From positions 1-7,971 of the forward strand of contig JACMRP010000178.1 of assembly GCA_014376325.1 (NCBI GenBank): DNA of 7,971 nucleotides, given 5' to 3'. Position numbers and translations under genes: made by a program. Below, in pieces: positions 1-5,911 of the stretch. The notes under the pieces are model-generated. The model did no database searches and was not told the DNA's origin. It saw only the letters and a list, made by a program, of their open reading frames with translations. Position 1 is the stretch's first letter. Each line of letters opens with the position of its first letter. The stretch is from Pseudobdellovibrionaceae bacterium. Lineage in GTDB: Bacteria; Bdellovibrionota; Bdellovibrionia; Bdellovibrionales; Bdellovibrionaceae.

Positions 1-374
1 ACACCGTTTGATAAATCCCGTGCCTGATTGCCCTGCCCGACACCGCCGTAGACGACCGCGTGTTTTAATTTCAAGTGACTGCCGTAGGTCAGTAAGCTTT
101 GGTGGATCTGAATTGCGAGTTCTCTGGTCGGAGTCAAAATCAAAACGCGTGGGCACTTGGGCTCTTTGCGCACATTGTTTGCGGCCAACAAATGCAAGAT
201 CGGCAGACAGAAGGCCGCGGTCTTTCCCGTCCCCGTCTGGGCTACGCCCAGCAGATCGTGTCCCTCAAGAATAAGCGGAATGGCCTTCTCTTGAATCGGC
301 GTCGGAGTTTCGTATCCGGCATCGACCAAAGCGCGTTGCAATGGAGCCATCAAGGGCATGTCGCTAAACTTCAT
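1..374 (-). CDS. DEAD-box RNA helicase, RhlE-like, N-terminal part (runs off the left edge)
   Basis: This is the first 124 codons of an ATP-dependent RNA helicase that would unwind RNA duplexes in ribosome assembly or mRNA decay; the rest lies outside the window. In order I see the Q-motif region (YETPTPIQ, Q28), Walker A/motif I (AQTGTGKT, residues 45-52), motif Ia (PTREL, 82-86) and the GG motif (110-111). The DEAD box and the second RecA domain fall beyond the edge. The AQTGTGKTAAF and RVLILTPTREL stretches and a YGGV motif look most like the RhlE branch, but that subfamily call needs the missing part. The ATG at 374-372 directly follows the TAG stop of the upstream EEP gene with no gap. 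Only a weak GAG lies 6 nt upstream, so translation is probably coupled to that gene. Family assignment is secure; the precise role is not. Confidence 0.93.
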   Translation of the reverse strand, partial: MKFSDMPLMAPLQRALVDAGYETPTPIQEKAIPLILEGHDLLGVAQTGTGKTAAFCLPILHLLAANNVRKEPKCPRVLILTPTRELAIQIHQSLLTYGSHLKLKHAVVYGGVGQGNQARDLSNG

Positions 375-1316
375 CTATTTCTCAATCTGCAAAGTGCATT
401 TAAACGGCAAGTGGTCTGATTTTAAATCTTCTAAACGCTGGCGATCCACCAATGAAAACGTGGCAGAAACCAGACAGTGATCTATGCGAATACCCAGTGG
501 CGAAAATAAATTAACGCCGTAAGAAGGCCAAGAATGATTTGCGGGCGAAAGCCCCGCCGTGTCCCGAAGTCCCGTGAGCCTTAGCAATTTTGCGTAATGT
601 TTCGAATACTGAGTCATATTCAGATCACCCACGACCACGGCCGCGTATTTTTTTTGCTGCAATTTTTCGATCAGCTCACCCAGTATAACTTCGTGCGCTT
701 CTGCAAGTTGCGGAGCGAAAGGCGGCGGCACGTGCATCGCGTACAACAAAAATCGATCCTCGGTCGGCGCTTTGAGCGTCAGTTCAAACTGCGGATAAAA
801 TCCACCTTCCGCGGTAAACTCTTTTCTGTCCACGATTTCGAAACGGCTTAGGATCGCTATTCCAAACGGCGAATTATCCAAATGCGAAACCTGAAAAGGA
901 TACTGGGATTTTAATTTTTCCAAAACCGGTTCGTAATCTAAACCGGTTTCGAGCAGTACGACGACATCGTAACTGGCGGCATGCGGCGGCAACCAGTTGG
1001 CGATCGCTTCGGTGCGCCCCCGAGTATTGAATTCAAAAATCCGCACTTGCGCCTTCGGCGAATTGATCTGCACCAAGGAAGCATGATGAGCATCGGATCC
1101 CATCATCAAGTACACGCAGTAAAGTACCGCCGCGATCGACAAGTACATTCGGTAAGGCGCTTTTTTACGATAGAAGAAAACGTACAAGATCGCGGCCACC
1201 GCGAAGTACTGCATCACCCAGTGCGAAAACAATTCCGCCACCCAAATAGTTTGACCAAAGTGGGAAACGCCCAGAACAGTTACTAAAGTTAAAAGTACGA
1301 TTGTCGCTAACGTCAT
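375..1316 (-). CDS. Membrane-anchored endonuclease/exonuclease/phosphatase (EEP) family protein
   Basis: A 313-residue protein with three N-terminal hydrophobic segments (about 4-20, 34-48 and 57-71) followed by a metal-dependent EEP domain from about 90 to the end. The domain keeps the family's key positions: N97 (FEFN), E123 (LLET), H195 (AMHVPPP), D231 and N233 (GDLN), D279-H280 (RIDH) and D301-H302 (SDHLP). This fold cleaves phosphodiester or phosphomonoester bonds in nucleic acids, phospholipids or sugar phosphates, and the substrate cannot be read from the sequence. The basic RKKAPYR loop (50-56) between segments 2 and 3 should be cytoplasmic, which would place the catalytic domain in the periplasm (inference). 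The ATG overlaps the rpe stop as ATGA and has no SD of its own, so expression probably depends on coupling. YafD-type proteins are a possible relative. Confidence 0.88.
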   Translation of the reverse strand: MTLATIVLLTLVTVLGVSHFGQTIWVAELFSHWVMQYFAVAAILYVFFYRKKAPYRMYLSIAAVLYCVYLMMGSDAHHASLVQINSPKAQVRIFEFNTRGRTEAIANWLPPHAASYDVVVLLETGLDYEPVLEKLKSQYPFQVSHLDNSPFGIAILSRFEIVDRKEFTAEGGFYPQFELTLKAPTEDRFLLYAMHVPPPFAPQLAEAHEVILGELIEKLQQKKYAAVVVGDLNMTQYSKHYAKLLRLTGLRDTAGLSPANHSWPSYGVNLFSPLGIRIDHCLVSATFSLVDRQRLEDLKSDHLPFKCTLQIEK

Positions 1317-1951
1317 GATTTTAAAAAATCGATGGCTTTTTTGTAGTCTCCGCGAAAGACGAAACTACCGGCGACCAAAACGTCGGCATCTTTGCAATAT
1401 TGCAGAGTCTTTTCATTGACCCCGCCGTCTACTTCAATGAGGTATTTTAGACCACGGCGTGATCGCTCTTCTTTAAGTCTTTTTATTTTTTCAACTTGGT
1501 CCATCATAAAAGATTGCCCCCCGAATCCGGGTTCGACCGTCATTACCAGAACCATATCTACAAAATCCAATAGGGGTAAAATCTTTTCGAGGGCGGTGCC
1601 GGGTCGTAAAGTGATGCCGGGCTTAGCACCTAAAGAACGAATTTTCTGAAGCACACCTCTTGGATCGTCGGTTGCCTCTACGTGGATCGTCAGGTAATCG
1701 CTTCCCGCCTTCACGAACGCTTCAATAAATCGCTCGGGCTTTTCGATCATCAAGTGAACGTCCAGGGGCAAAGGCGTTACTTTCTTCAGAGATTCTACCA
1801 CCGGCACCCCGATCGTTAAGTTAGGCACGAAGTGCCCATCCATGACGTCGACGTGAACCCAGTCAGCACCGGCGAGGGCTATCGCTTTGAGTTCGGTTTC
1901 TAGATTCGCAAAGTCCGCGGACAAGATACTTGGGGCGATCAGCTTAGACAC
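1313..1951 (-). CDS. rpe: Ribulose-phosphate 3-epimerase
   Basis: This cytoplasmic TIM-barrel enzyme interconverts D-ribulose 5-phosphate and D-xylulose 5-phosphate in the pentose phosphate pathway. At 212 residues it is full length for the family. Visible signatures are APSILSADF (6-14), HVDVMDGHFVPN with metal ligand H33 and catalytic/metal D35, DVHLM with H66, EPGFGGQSF (140-148), VDGGV with D175 (the second catalytic Asp), and VAGSFVF near the C-terminus for phosphate binding. The start is GTG at 1951-1949. A clear AGGAG lies 9 nt upstream (1961-1965), inside the end of fmt, and the family N-terminus begins right there. The gene overlaps fmt by 8 nt and the downstream EEP gene by 4 nt. 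In many bacteria rpe follows def-fmt-rsmB; here rsmB is absent and rpe follows fmt directly. Confidence 0.97.
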   Translation of the reverse strand: MSKLIAPSILSADFANLETELKAIALAGADWVHVDVMDGHFVPNLTIGVPVVESLKKVTPLPLDVHLMIEKPERFIEAFVKAGSDYLTIHVEATDDPRGVLQKIRSLGAKPGITLRPGTALEKILPLLDFVDMVLVMTVEPGFGGQSFMMDQVEKIKRLKEERSRRGLKYLIEVDGGVNEKTLQYCKDADVLVAGSFVFRGDYKKAIDFLKS

Positions 1952-2894
1952 CGAAACGATCTCCTATTTTGAGTGGGTGGCCTTTTAGGAATTCTGCCAC
2001 TTTCATTCGCGTGCGGGACTCTGGCTGTAGCTCGAGCAAATTTAAAATTCCGCCGCCCGTTTGAACAGATATAAATTCTTGAGTGACGCTAGTAATTTTA
2101 CCCGGGTCCGGGTTTGCGCCCGATTCTTCGAGCACGCGTGTTTTATGAATCTTTATTTTTTTGCCAGCGAAGGTTGTGAATGTGCCGGGCCCCATGGTCA
2201 GAGCGCGCACCTTGTTGTGAATCTCGACGGCCGGCAATCGCCATTGAATTTCGGACTCGGCCTTGTCGATCTTTGCGGCGTGAGTTACCTGCGATTCGTC
2301 TTGGGGATGCGGCGCTAAATTCCCGCGGACAAAATCCATAAGTTCAACTTGGAGTAAATCGGCACCGAGGACCGCGAGTTGATCATGCAATTCGACTGCG
2401 GTGATCTCGTCATCCAGGGGAACTCGCCGGGTTCCGATGATATCTCCCGCATCTAATTTTTTGACGACACGTTGAAGGGTGACGCCAGATTCTTTGTCAC
2501 CCGCTTCAATCCCGCGCTGGATCGGCGCGGCCCCACGCCATCGCGGCAGAATACTTCCGTGCACGTTCACCGCGCCAAACGGAAATAAATCTAAGAAGGC
2601 TTGGGTCAAGATTTGTCCGAAGGCCACGACGACGGCGACTTCGGCTCCCCATTTTTTTATTTCTTCTAATTGCGAAGGATCTTTTCGAAGTGACTCTGGG
2701 GAAATCACGCGCAGACCGCGCGCTTCCGCAAGAACTTTGACCGGGCTTGGCGTTAGCTGCATCTTTCGACCGGAGGGTCGATCCGGTTGCGTTACGACGC
2801 CGACGATTTCAAAATGCTCGTCTTCAATAAGGGCCCGGAGGGAAGTCACCGCAAATTCGGGAGTTCCCAGAAAACACACGCGGACTTTACTCAC
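1944..2894 (-). CDS. fmt: Methionyl-tRNA formyltransferase
   Basis: This enzyme formylates Met-tRNAfMet with 10-formyl-tetrahydrofolate, making the bacterial initiator tRNA. It has 316 residues, the usual length. The N-terminal Rossmann-type domain shows FLGTPEFA (8-15), the PDRPSGR loop (37-43) that contacts the tRNA acceptor, and NVHGSILPRWRGAAPI (110-125) with N110 and H112. D148 in KLDAGD completes the catalytic Asn-His-Asp set. The C-terminal tRNA-binding barrel begins about residue 205 and includes KVRALTMGPGTFT. The usual NVHASLLP reads NVHGSILP here, a mild change. The start is GTG at 2894-2892, overlapping the def stop as GTGA; there is only a poor SD, so coupling to def is likely. 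The stop lies 6 nt inside the next gene, rpe. Confidence 0.97.
   Translation of the reverse strand: MSKVRVCFLGTPEFAVTSLRALIEDEHFEIVGVVTQPDRPSGRKMQLTPSPVKVLAEARGLRVISPESLRKDPSQLEEIKKWGAEVAVVVAFGQILTQAFLDLFPFGAVNVHGSILPRWRGAAPIQRGIEAGDKESGVTLQRVVKKLDAGDIIGTRRVPLDDEITAVELHDQLAVLGADLLQVELMDFVRGNLAPHPQDESQVTHAAKIDKAESEIQWRLPAVEIHNKVRALTMGPGTFTTFAGKKIKIHKTRVLEESGANPDPGKITSVTQEFISVQTGGGILNLLELQPESRTRMKVAEFLKGHPLKIGDRFGV
1961..1965 (-). promoter_or_regulatory. Shine-Dalgarno deciding the GTG start of rpe (AGGAG)
   Basis: AGGAG on the minus strand, 9 nt before the GTG at 1951, lies inside the 3' end of fmt. It supports GTG as the real rpe start and the resulting 8-nt overlap with fmt. Confidence 0.75.
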
Positions 2895-3496
2895 GCCTTG
2901 ATGCTCTCTGTTTCTTCTTCTTCTTCTTCTTGCTCGGCCTTTTTTGGATCAGGATAACCGTGCTTTTTAATCTGGTTTTTAATTTTGCTCGATTTGATAA
3001 GGCTTAAATGATCAATAAACAAAGTCCCTTCGAGATGATCCATCTCGTGCTGCAAACAGATCGCAAGCAGGCCGTCGGTTTTGATTAGGATCTCTTCGCC
3101 TTTTTCGTTCAGCGCTTTGATTTCAACGTAGTTAAAACGTTCAACGGTTTCGTAGTAACCGGGAACGCTGAGGCAGCCTTCATCGAAAGTTGTTTTGCCT
3201 TCGCCTTTAACGATGACCGGATTAATCAAGATCAATGGCTGCTGAACTTTTTGTTCGAGCTCAGTCTGTTCATCGTTCTTATAACGGCGGCCTTCTTCGT
3301 CTTTAGGACGTGTGTCGACGGCGAGCATGCGGATCAATTCGCCCACTTGAGGAGCGGCCAAGCCAATGCCCTTCGAAGCGTACATGGTCTCGATCAAATC
3401 TTTCGCAAATTGGGTCCACTTTGAGGTGACTTTTTCGAGGGGTTTTGCGATCTCTCGAAGTCGGGGATCTGGGAATTTAAGAATATCTAAAATCAT
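2891..3496 (-). CDS. def: Peptide deformylase, with an inserted loop and an acidic C-terminal tail
   Basis: This metalloenzyme removes the N-terminal formyl group from nascent proteins at the ribosome, undoing the formylation by Fmt encoded just downstream. All three family motifs are present: GIGLAAPQ (43-50), EGCLS (106-110, metal ligand C108) and QHEMDH (149-154; ligands H150 and H154, catalytic E151). The protein is 201 residues, longer than the typical type I enzyme of about 170. The excess comes from a charged insertion at about 64-86, between the VDTRP and LILINP strands, and from a tail (about 183-201) carrying six consecutive Glu. The ATG at 3496-3494 is preceded by GGAGG (3505-3509) with 8-nt spacing, the best SD in the window, as expected for the first gene of a coupled operon. 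The stop overlaps the fmt start. Confidence 0.97.
   Translation of the reverse strand: MILDILKFPDPRLREIAKPLEKVTSKWTQFAKDLIETMYASKGIGLAAPQVGELIRMLAVDTRPKDEEGRRYKNDEQTELEQKVQQPLILINPVIVKGEGKTTFDEGCLSVPGYYETVERFNYVEIKALNEKGEEILIKTDGLLAICLQHEMDHLEGTLFIDHLSLIKSSKIKNQIKKHGYPDPKKAEQEEEEEETESIKA
2912..2929 (-). repeat. Trinucleotide repeat (GAA)6 in the 3' end of def
   Basis: Six uninterrupted GAA codons (TTC on the plus strand) encode Glu190-Glu195 in the tail of peptide deformylase. All Glu codons here are the same, so this is a true DNA repeat and not only an acidic tract. Gain or loss of units would change the number of Glu without shifting the frame. Confidence 0.9.
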
Positions 3497-3504
3497 AGCT
3501 GCGA

Positions 3505-3509
3505 CCTCC
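3505..3509 (-). promoter_or_regulatory. Strong Shine-Dalgarno of def (GGAGG)
   Basis: GGAGG on the minus strand, 8 nt before the def ATG, is the strongest ribosome binding site in the window. It fixes the def start and is the only strong SD at the head of the coupled def-fmt-rpe series. Confidence 0.85.
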
Positions 3510-3545
3510 GGAAATGGTCTCTGTGTATACCAAACATTCTAGCCG

Positions 3546-3571
3546 AAAAGCCATGCTTTTGCACCGCAAAA
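3546..3571 (-). other. Two overlapping, mutually exclusive short hairpins upstream of def
   Basis: Read on the minus strand, TTTTGC-GGT-GCAAAA (3571-3557) is a perfect 6-bp stem with a 3-nt loop. AAAAGC-ATG-GCTTTT (3560-3546) is a second perfect 6-bp stem with a 3-nt loop. They share the block GCAAAAGC, so only one can form at a time. Both stems are AU-rich and short. This could be a weak terminator or attenuator, a protein-binding inverted repeat, or coincidence. Confidence 0.3.
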
Positions 3572-3601
3572 CCCAGACAAAGTCTTTCGAAACCAATGGA
3601 A

Positions 3602-4681
3602 CTAACGCTTCAGACGCAATAGGAAGAAATAGGACAAGGCAACCATCAGTAAATTGGGCGCCCAGGCCGCTAATATTGGAGTCAAATGCCCATGACTTCC
3701 GAGGGTCAGCGACGAGCTGTACAGAATCCAGTAGCCAAACACGAGAAAAATAACAATTCCGACATTCATCATCGTCCCGCCAGAACGTGCTTTGCCGACA
3801 CTGAAAGGAATACCCAATAAACACATTACGAGCCCCGCAAAGGCAAAACTATATTTGGATTGGTAGTCCACTTCGTAGCGAATCGTATCCAGCCCAGCCT
3901 CTTTATTGCGGTCGATAAATTGCGAAAGCTCGCTCTGGCTAAGCATGTCCGAGGTCTGGCCAGAGGACTGCAGGTCTTTCGAATCTTCACCCATAGAAAG
4001 AGTTTTTTCTTTGAACGTACTGGTCAGTGGAAAGGTCGCGTTGCCCGTGAACAACGTCACGGAACCGTCTTTCAAATTCCAAGTCGTGCCGTTCAGATCG
4101 ACCGTTGCCGCCGTTATCATTTGCATCAAATCCCACTCGGGGCTAAAAAAATACAACGTCAAACTCTGCGCGCGGTCACCCTGCACATTCAAAGTTTTAA
4201 TATTGAAGATAGCGTTCTTCGAGCGGTACCAAATCTTGTTGGTCTTCACCGTTGAAAACATGGTGGGGGTTTTTCGAATCTCGTTGTACTCGATAAAGTT
4301 TTTCTTTCGGCTCATCGCCGGGCCCGCTTTATCCATCACGAAGAAGGCCGCACCAGAAACCAACGCAACCCAAAGTAGCAACGGCATAGTGATGCGGATC
4401 AGACTCATCCCGCTTGCGAATAACGCCACCAATTCGTTTGCTTTGTTCATCGAAGAGATCGCCAGAATCGTGCCCATCAAACAGGCGACAGGTAAAAGCT
4501 TGCTAAAAATTTCTGGCAGATAATAAATGTAATAGCGAAGAAACACGGTCATCTCGACGCCTTTGTAACTAACCATCGTAGACATCGCATCGACCGCTAA
4601 GAAAATGGTGATGAACACCAAACTTCCGCCAATGAAGTAAGTCCAAAATAATCCCGAGATGTAACGATCGATCCGATTCAT
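3602..4681 (-). CDS. lptG: LPS export permease, LptG-like (YjgP/YjgQ family)
   Basis: A 359-residue inner-membrane subunit of the LptBFG ABC transporter, which extracts LPS and feeds it to the periplasmic LptC-LptA bridge. Six membrane segments fall at about 11-32, 52-76, 98-116, 277-295, 303-324 and 334-356. They flank a periplasmic beta-jellyroll (about 120-270) that includes the WNLKDG turn. The coupling-helix signature NELVALFASGMS lies at 82-93, between segments 2 and 3. The opening MNRIDRYI and the closing AAWAPNLL favour LptG over LptF, but the two are paralogues and LptF is not excluded. The ATG at 4681-4679 has only AT-rich sequence upstream and no SD. The other Lpt genes are not in the window. 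It may be transcribed alone or run on into def across a 105-bp gap that lacks a strong terminator. Confidence 0.85.
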   Translation of the reverse strand: MNRIDRYISGLFWTYFIGGSLVFITIFLAVDAMSTMVSYKGVEMTVFLRYYIYYLPEIFSKLLPVACLMGTILAISSMNKANELVALFASGMSLIRITMPLLLWVALVSGAAFFVMDKAGPAMSRKKNFIEYNEIRKTPTMFSTVKTNKIWYRSKNAIFNIKTLNVQGDRAQSLTLYFFSPEWDLMQMITAATVDLNGTTWNLKDGSVTLFTGNATFPLTSTFKEKTLSMGEDSKDLQSSGQTSDMLSQSELSQFIDRNKEAGLDTIRYEVDYQSKYSFAFAGLVMCLLGIPFSVGKARSGGTMMNVGIVIFLVFGYWILYSSSLTLGSHGHLTPILAAWAPNLLMVALSYFFLLRLKR

Positions 4682-4687
4682 AAAACT

Positions 4688-4693
4688 ATTATT
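4688..4693 (-). promoter_or_regulatory. Candidate -10 box of lptG (AATAAT)
   Basis: On the minus strand AATAAT (4693-4688) matches the -10 consensus at 5 of 6 positions. It would place the transcript start within a few bases of the lptG ATG at 4681, which also lacks an SD. The hexamer at the 17-bp spacing (TAGGAA) is a poor -35. This is a weak call. Confidence 0.25.
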
Positions 4694-4704
4694 GTTGACT
4701 CAAC
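4694..4704. promoter_or_regulatory. 11-bp perfect palindrome, candidate operator between divergent genes
   Basis: GTTGACTCAAC is a perfect inverted repeat of two 5-nt arms around one central base. It sits in the 48-bp region between the lptG and response-regulator start codons. It overlaps the candidate -35 (TTGACT, 4695-4700) of the rightward gene and lies just upstream of a candidate -10 for the leftward gene, so a bound dimer could affect both. No regulator is identified, and chance is possible. Confidence 0.35.
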
Positions 4705-4723
4705 CGCAAATTCCTACTTTACT
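4695..4723 (+). promoter_or_regulatory. Candidate promoter of the receiver-domain gene, implying a leaderless mRNA
   Basis: TTGACT (4695-4700) matches the -35 consensus at 5 of 6 positions. With a 17-bp spacer it is followed by TTTACT (4718-4723), a 4/6 match to the -10. Transcription would then begin about 4729-4731, on the ATG at 4730. This agrees with the absence of any SD before that ATG, but the -10 is only fair. Confidence 0.4.
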
Positions 4724-4729
4724 TTGCTT

Positions 4730-5911
4730 ATGGCTTTACGCGTCTTACTAGCAGATGAGAGTTCCACAATTAAACGTGTTATGCAGCTCGCCCTCCAGGA
4801 TTTCGCGGTGGAGGTTAAATCCGTGCCCGTGGGTTTGGATGTTCTGCCGGTCGCAAAGACTTTTAAGCCCGACATTGTATTTGCCGATGTTTTACTCACA
4901 AAACGCAATGGCTACGAAGTCTGCATGGATCTAAAAAACGATCCCGAGACCGTCAACCTTCCCGTCGTGCTGATGTGGAGCGGGTTTATGGAGATCGACG
5001 AAGCGAAAATCGCGCTCGCGACCGCCAAGCTCGAAAAGCCTTTCGATGCGGAGACTCTGCGGCAGTTGGTTTTAGACCTAGTTCCGAAAACGCAAAACAA
5101 TCCCGTCAGCCCCTATTTGCAATTTCCGAAGATGCCGGAGTTCACGGAGTCCCCAATAAAAAATGAGGATTCTCCACGCGCGCCTTTAGCAATTGACGCG
5201 ACCGTCATCCGCCTGACCATACAACCGACTCAGGTTGCGGCAGCCCCCGCAAAACCTGCCGGTATTCCGAAGAGTGCGCCCATCGATTTTGATCGCTTCG
5301 ATCCTTCGGCAGCGGCGGAAGAAGAAATTTTTGGCATTCCTGAAGCCGGTAGCAATCCTTCGTACGAACTTCCGATTGTCGAAGCCGACGAAGAAGAATT
5401 CACCGCGGTTCCTCTGAAGTCTTCGCAGCAACGCGATCAGCACGAGGAAGACGGATGGTCTCAACAGGATTTGAAAAAATTCAAAATACAGATCCCGGAA
5501 GAGCGAATTGAAGACGACTTTGCTTCTAAATTTGTCATTCCTCAGTCCGAGCTGCAAACCGCCCACGTCCAGGACGATGGGGAATTTGAAGAGCTCCACT
5601 TCGGCGAAGATCTGACCTCGACCCACGTGGCGCCATTGCCGGACTCTTATAAAGAAGAACTTCACCGCTTGCAAACGAACGCGACAGAAACGATTCAGGC
5701 TCGAACTGAGCCAAGAACCACTGACACGAGAACCGTTCCGAAGCCAACCGCCACGGAATCCACATCGATGGATTCCGATATGATTGAACGAGTCATCCGC
5801 GAAGAAGCCCGTGCCGTCATCGAAAGCATCTGCTGGAAAGTCATTCCCGAGATGGCCGAACGGATTGTCCGTGAAGAAATCAGTAAGATCCTCCGCGACG
5901 TTGAAAAGTAA
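4730..5911 (+). CDS. Receiver-domain protein with acidic linker and C-terminal helix, RomR-like
   Basis: Residues 1-120 form a CheY-like receiver with D9-E10 in the acidic pocket, D53 as phosphoacceptor (FAD), S84 at the switch position (LMWSG) and K103 in EKPF, so it should be phosphorylatable. Residues about 121-345 are low-complexity, rich in Pro, Ala, Glu and Asp, and probably disordered. Residues 350-393 form a Glu/Arg-rich amphipathic helix including ICWKVIPEMAERIVREEI. There is no DNA-binding, GGDEF, HD or kinase domain, so the output is probably protein-protein interaction. This receiver/Pro-Glu linker/helical tail layout resembles RomR, the polarity regulator of Myxococcus and Bdellovibrio, but other deltaproteobacterial receivers have similar tails. 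I choose the ATG at 4730, which opens with the typical receiver MALRVLLADE, over an in-frame TTG at 4724. No SD is visible. Divergent from lptG; nadC follows after 62 bp. Confidence 0.85.
   Translation: MALRVLLADESSTIKRVMQLALQDFAVEVKSVPVGLDVLPVAKTFKPDIVFADVLLTKRNGYEVCMDLKNDPETVNLPVVLMWSGFMEIDEAKIALATAKLEKPFDAETLRQLVLDLVPKTQNNPVSPYLQFPKMPEFTESPIKNEDSPRAPLAIDATVIRLTIQPTQVAAAPAKPAGIPKSAPIDFDRFDPSAAAEEEIFGIPEAGSNPSYELPIVEADEEEFTAVPLKSSQQRDQHEEDGWSQQDLKKFKIQIPEERIEDDFASKFVIPQSELQTAHVQDDGEFEELHFGEDLTSTHVAPLPDSYKEELHRLQTNATETIQARTEPRTTDTRTVPKPTATESTSMDSDMIERVIREEARAVIESICWKVIPEMAERIVREEISKILRDVEK

Larger units (their letters stand above)
3497..3601 (-). promoter_or_regulatory. lptG-def intergenic leader with a candidate def -10 (TAGAAT)
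   Basis: This 105-bp gap is the longest non-coding stretch in the window. On the minus strand it holds TAGAAT at 3541-3536, a 5/6 match to the sigma70 -10 box, which would give a leader of about 30 nt ending in the GGAGG SD of def. No good -35 lies at 16-18 bp, so any promoter is weak or depends on an activator. Upstream of it sits a pair of overlapping hairpins, listed separately. def may also be read through from lptG. Confidence 0.35.

Noticed and set aside
8..419. Plus-strand open frames of 88 and 106 residues at the left edge
   Set aside because: The minus strand here encodes intact DEAD-box helicase motifs; the plus-strand frames are antisense shadows.
3477..3824. A 115-residue minus-strand open frame spanning the lptG 3' end, the gap and the def start
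   Set aside because: It overlaps lptG out of frame over most of its length and its product resembles no family; lptG and def account for the region.
3906..4523. A 205-residue plus-strand open frame inside lptG
   Set aside because: Antisense shadow of a well-supported membrane protein gene, with no recognisable motif and no SD.
4724..4729. TTG start six bases upstream of the receiver-protein ATG
   Set aside because: It adds only two residues, has no SD, and would lie at or before the predicted transcription start; the ATG gives the standard receiver N-terminus.
5186..5674. A 162-residue minus-strand open frame under the receiver-protein linker
   Set aside because: Arises from the biased codon use of the acidic linker on the other strand; Phe/Arg-rich product typical of antisense Glu codons (GAA read as TTC).
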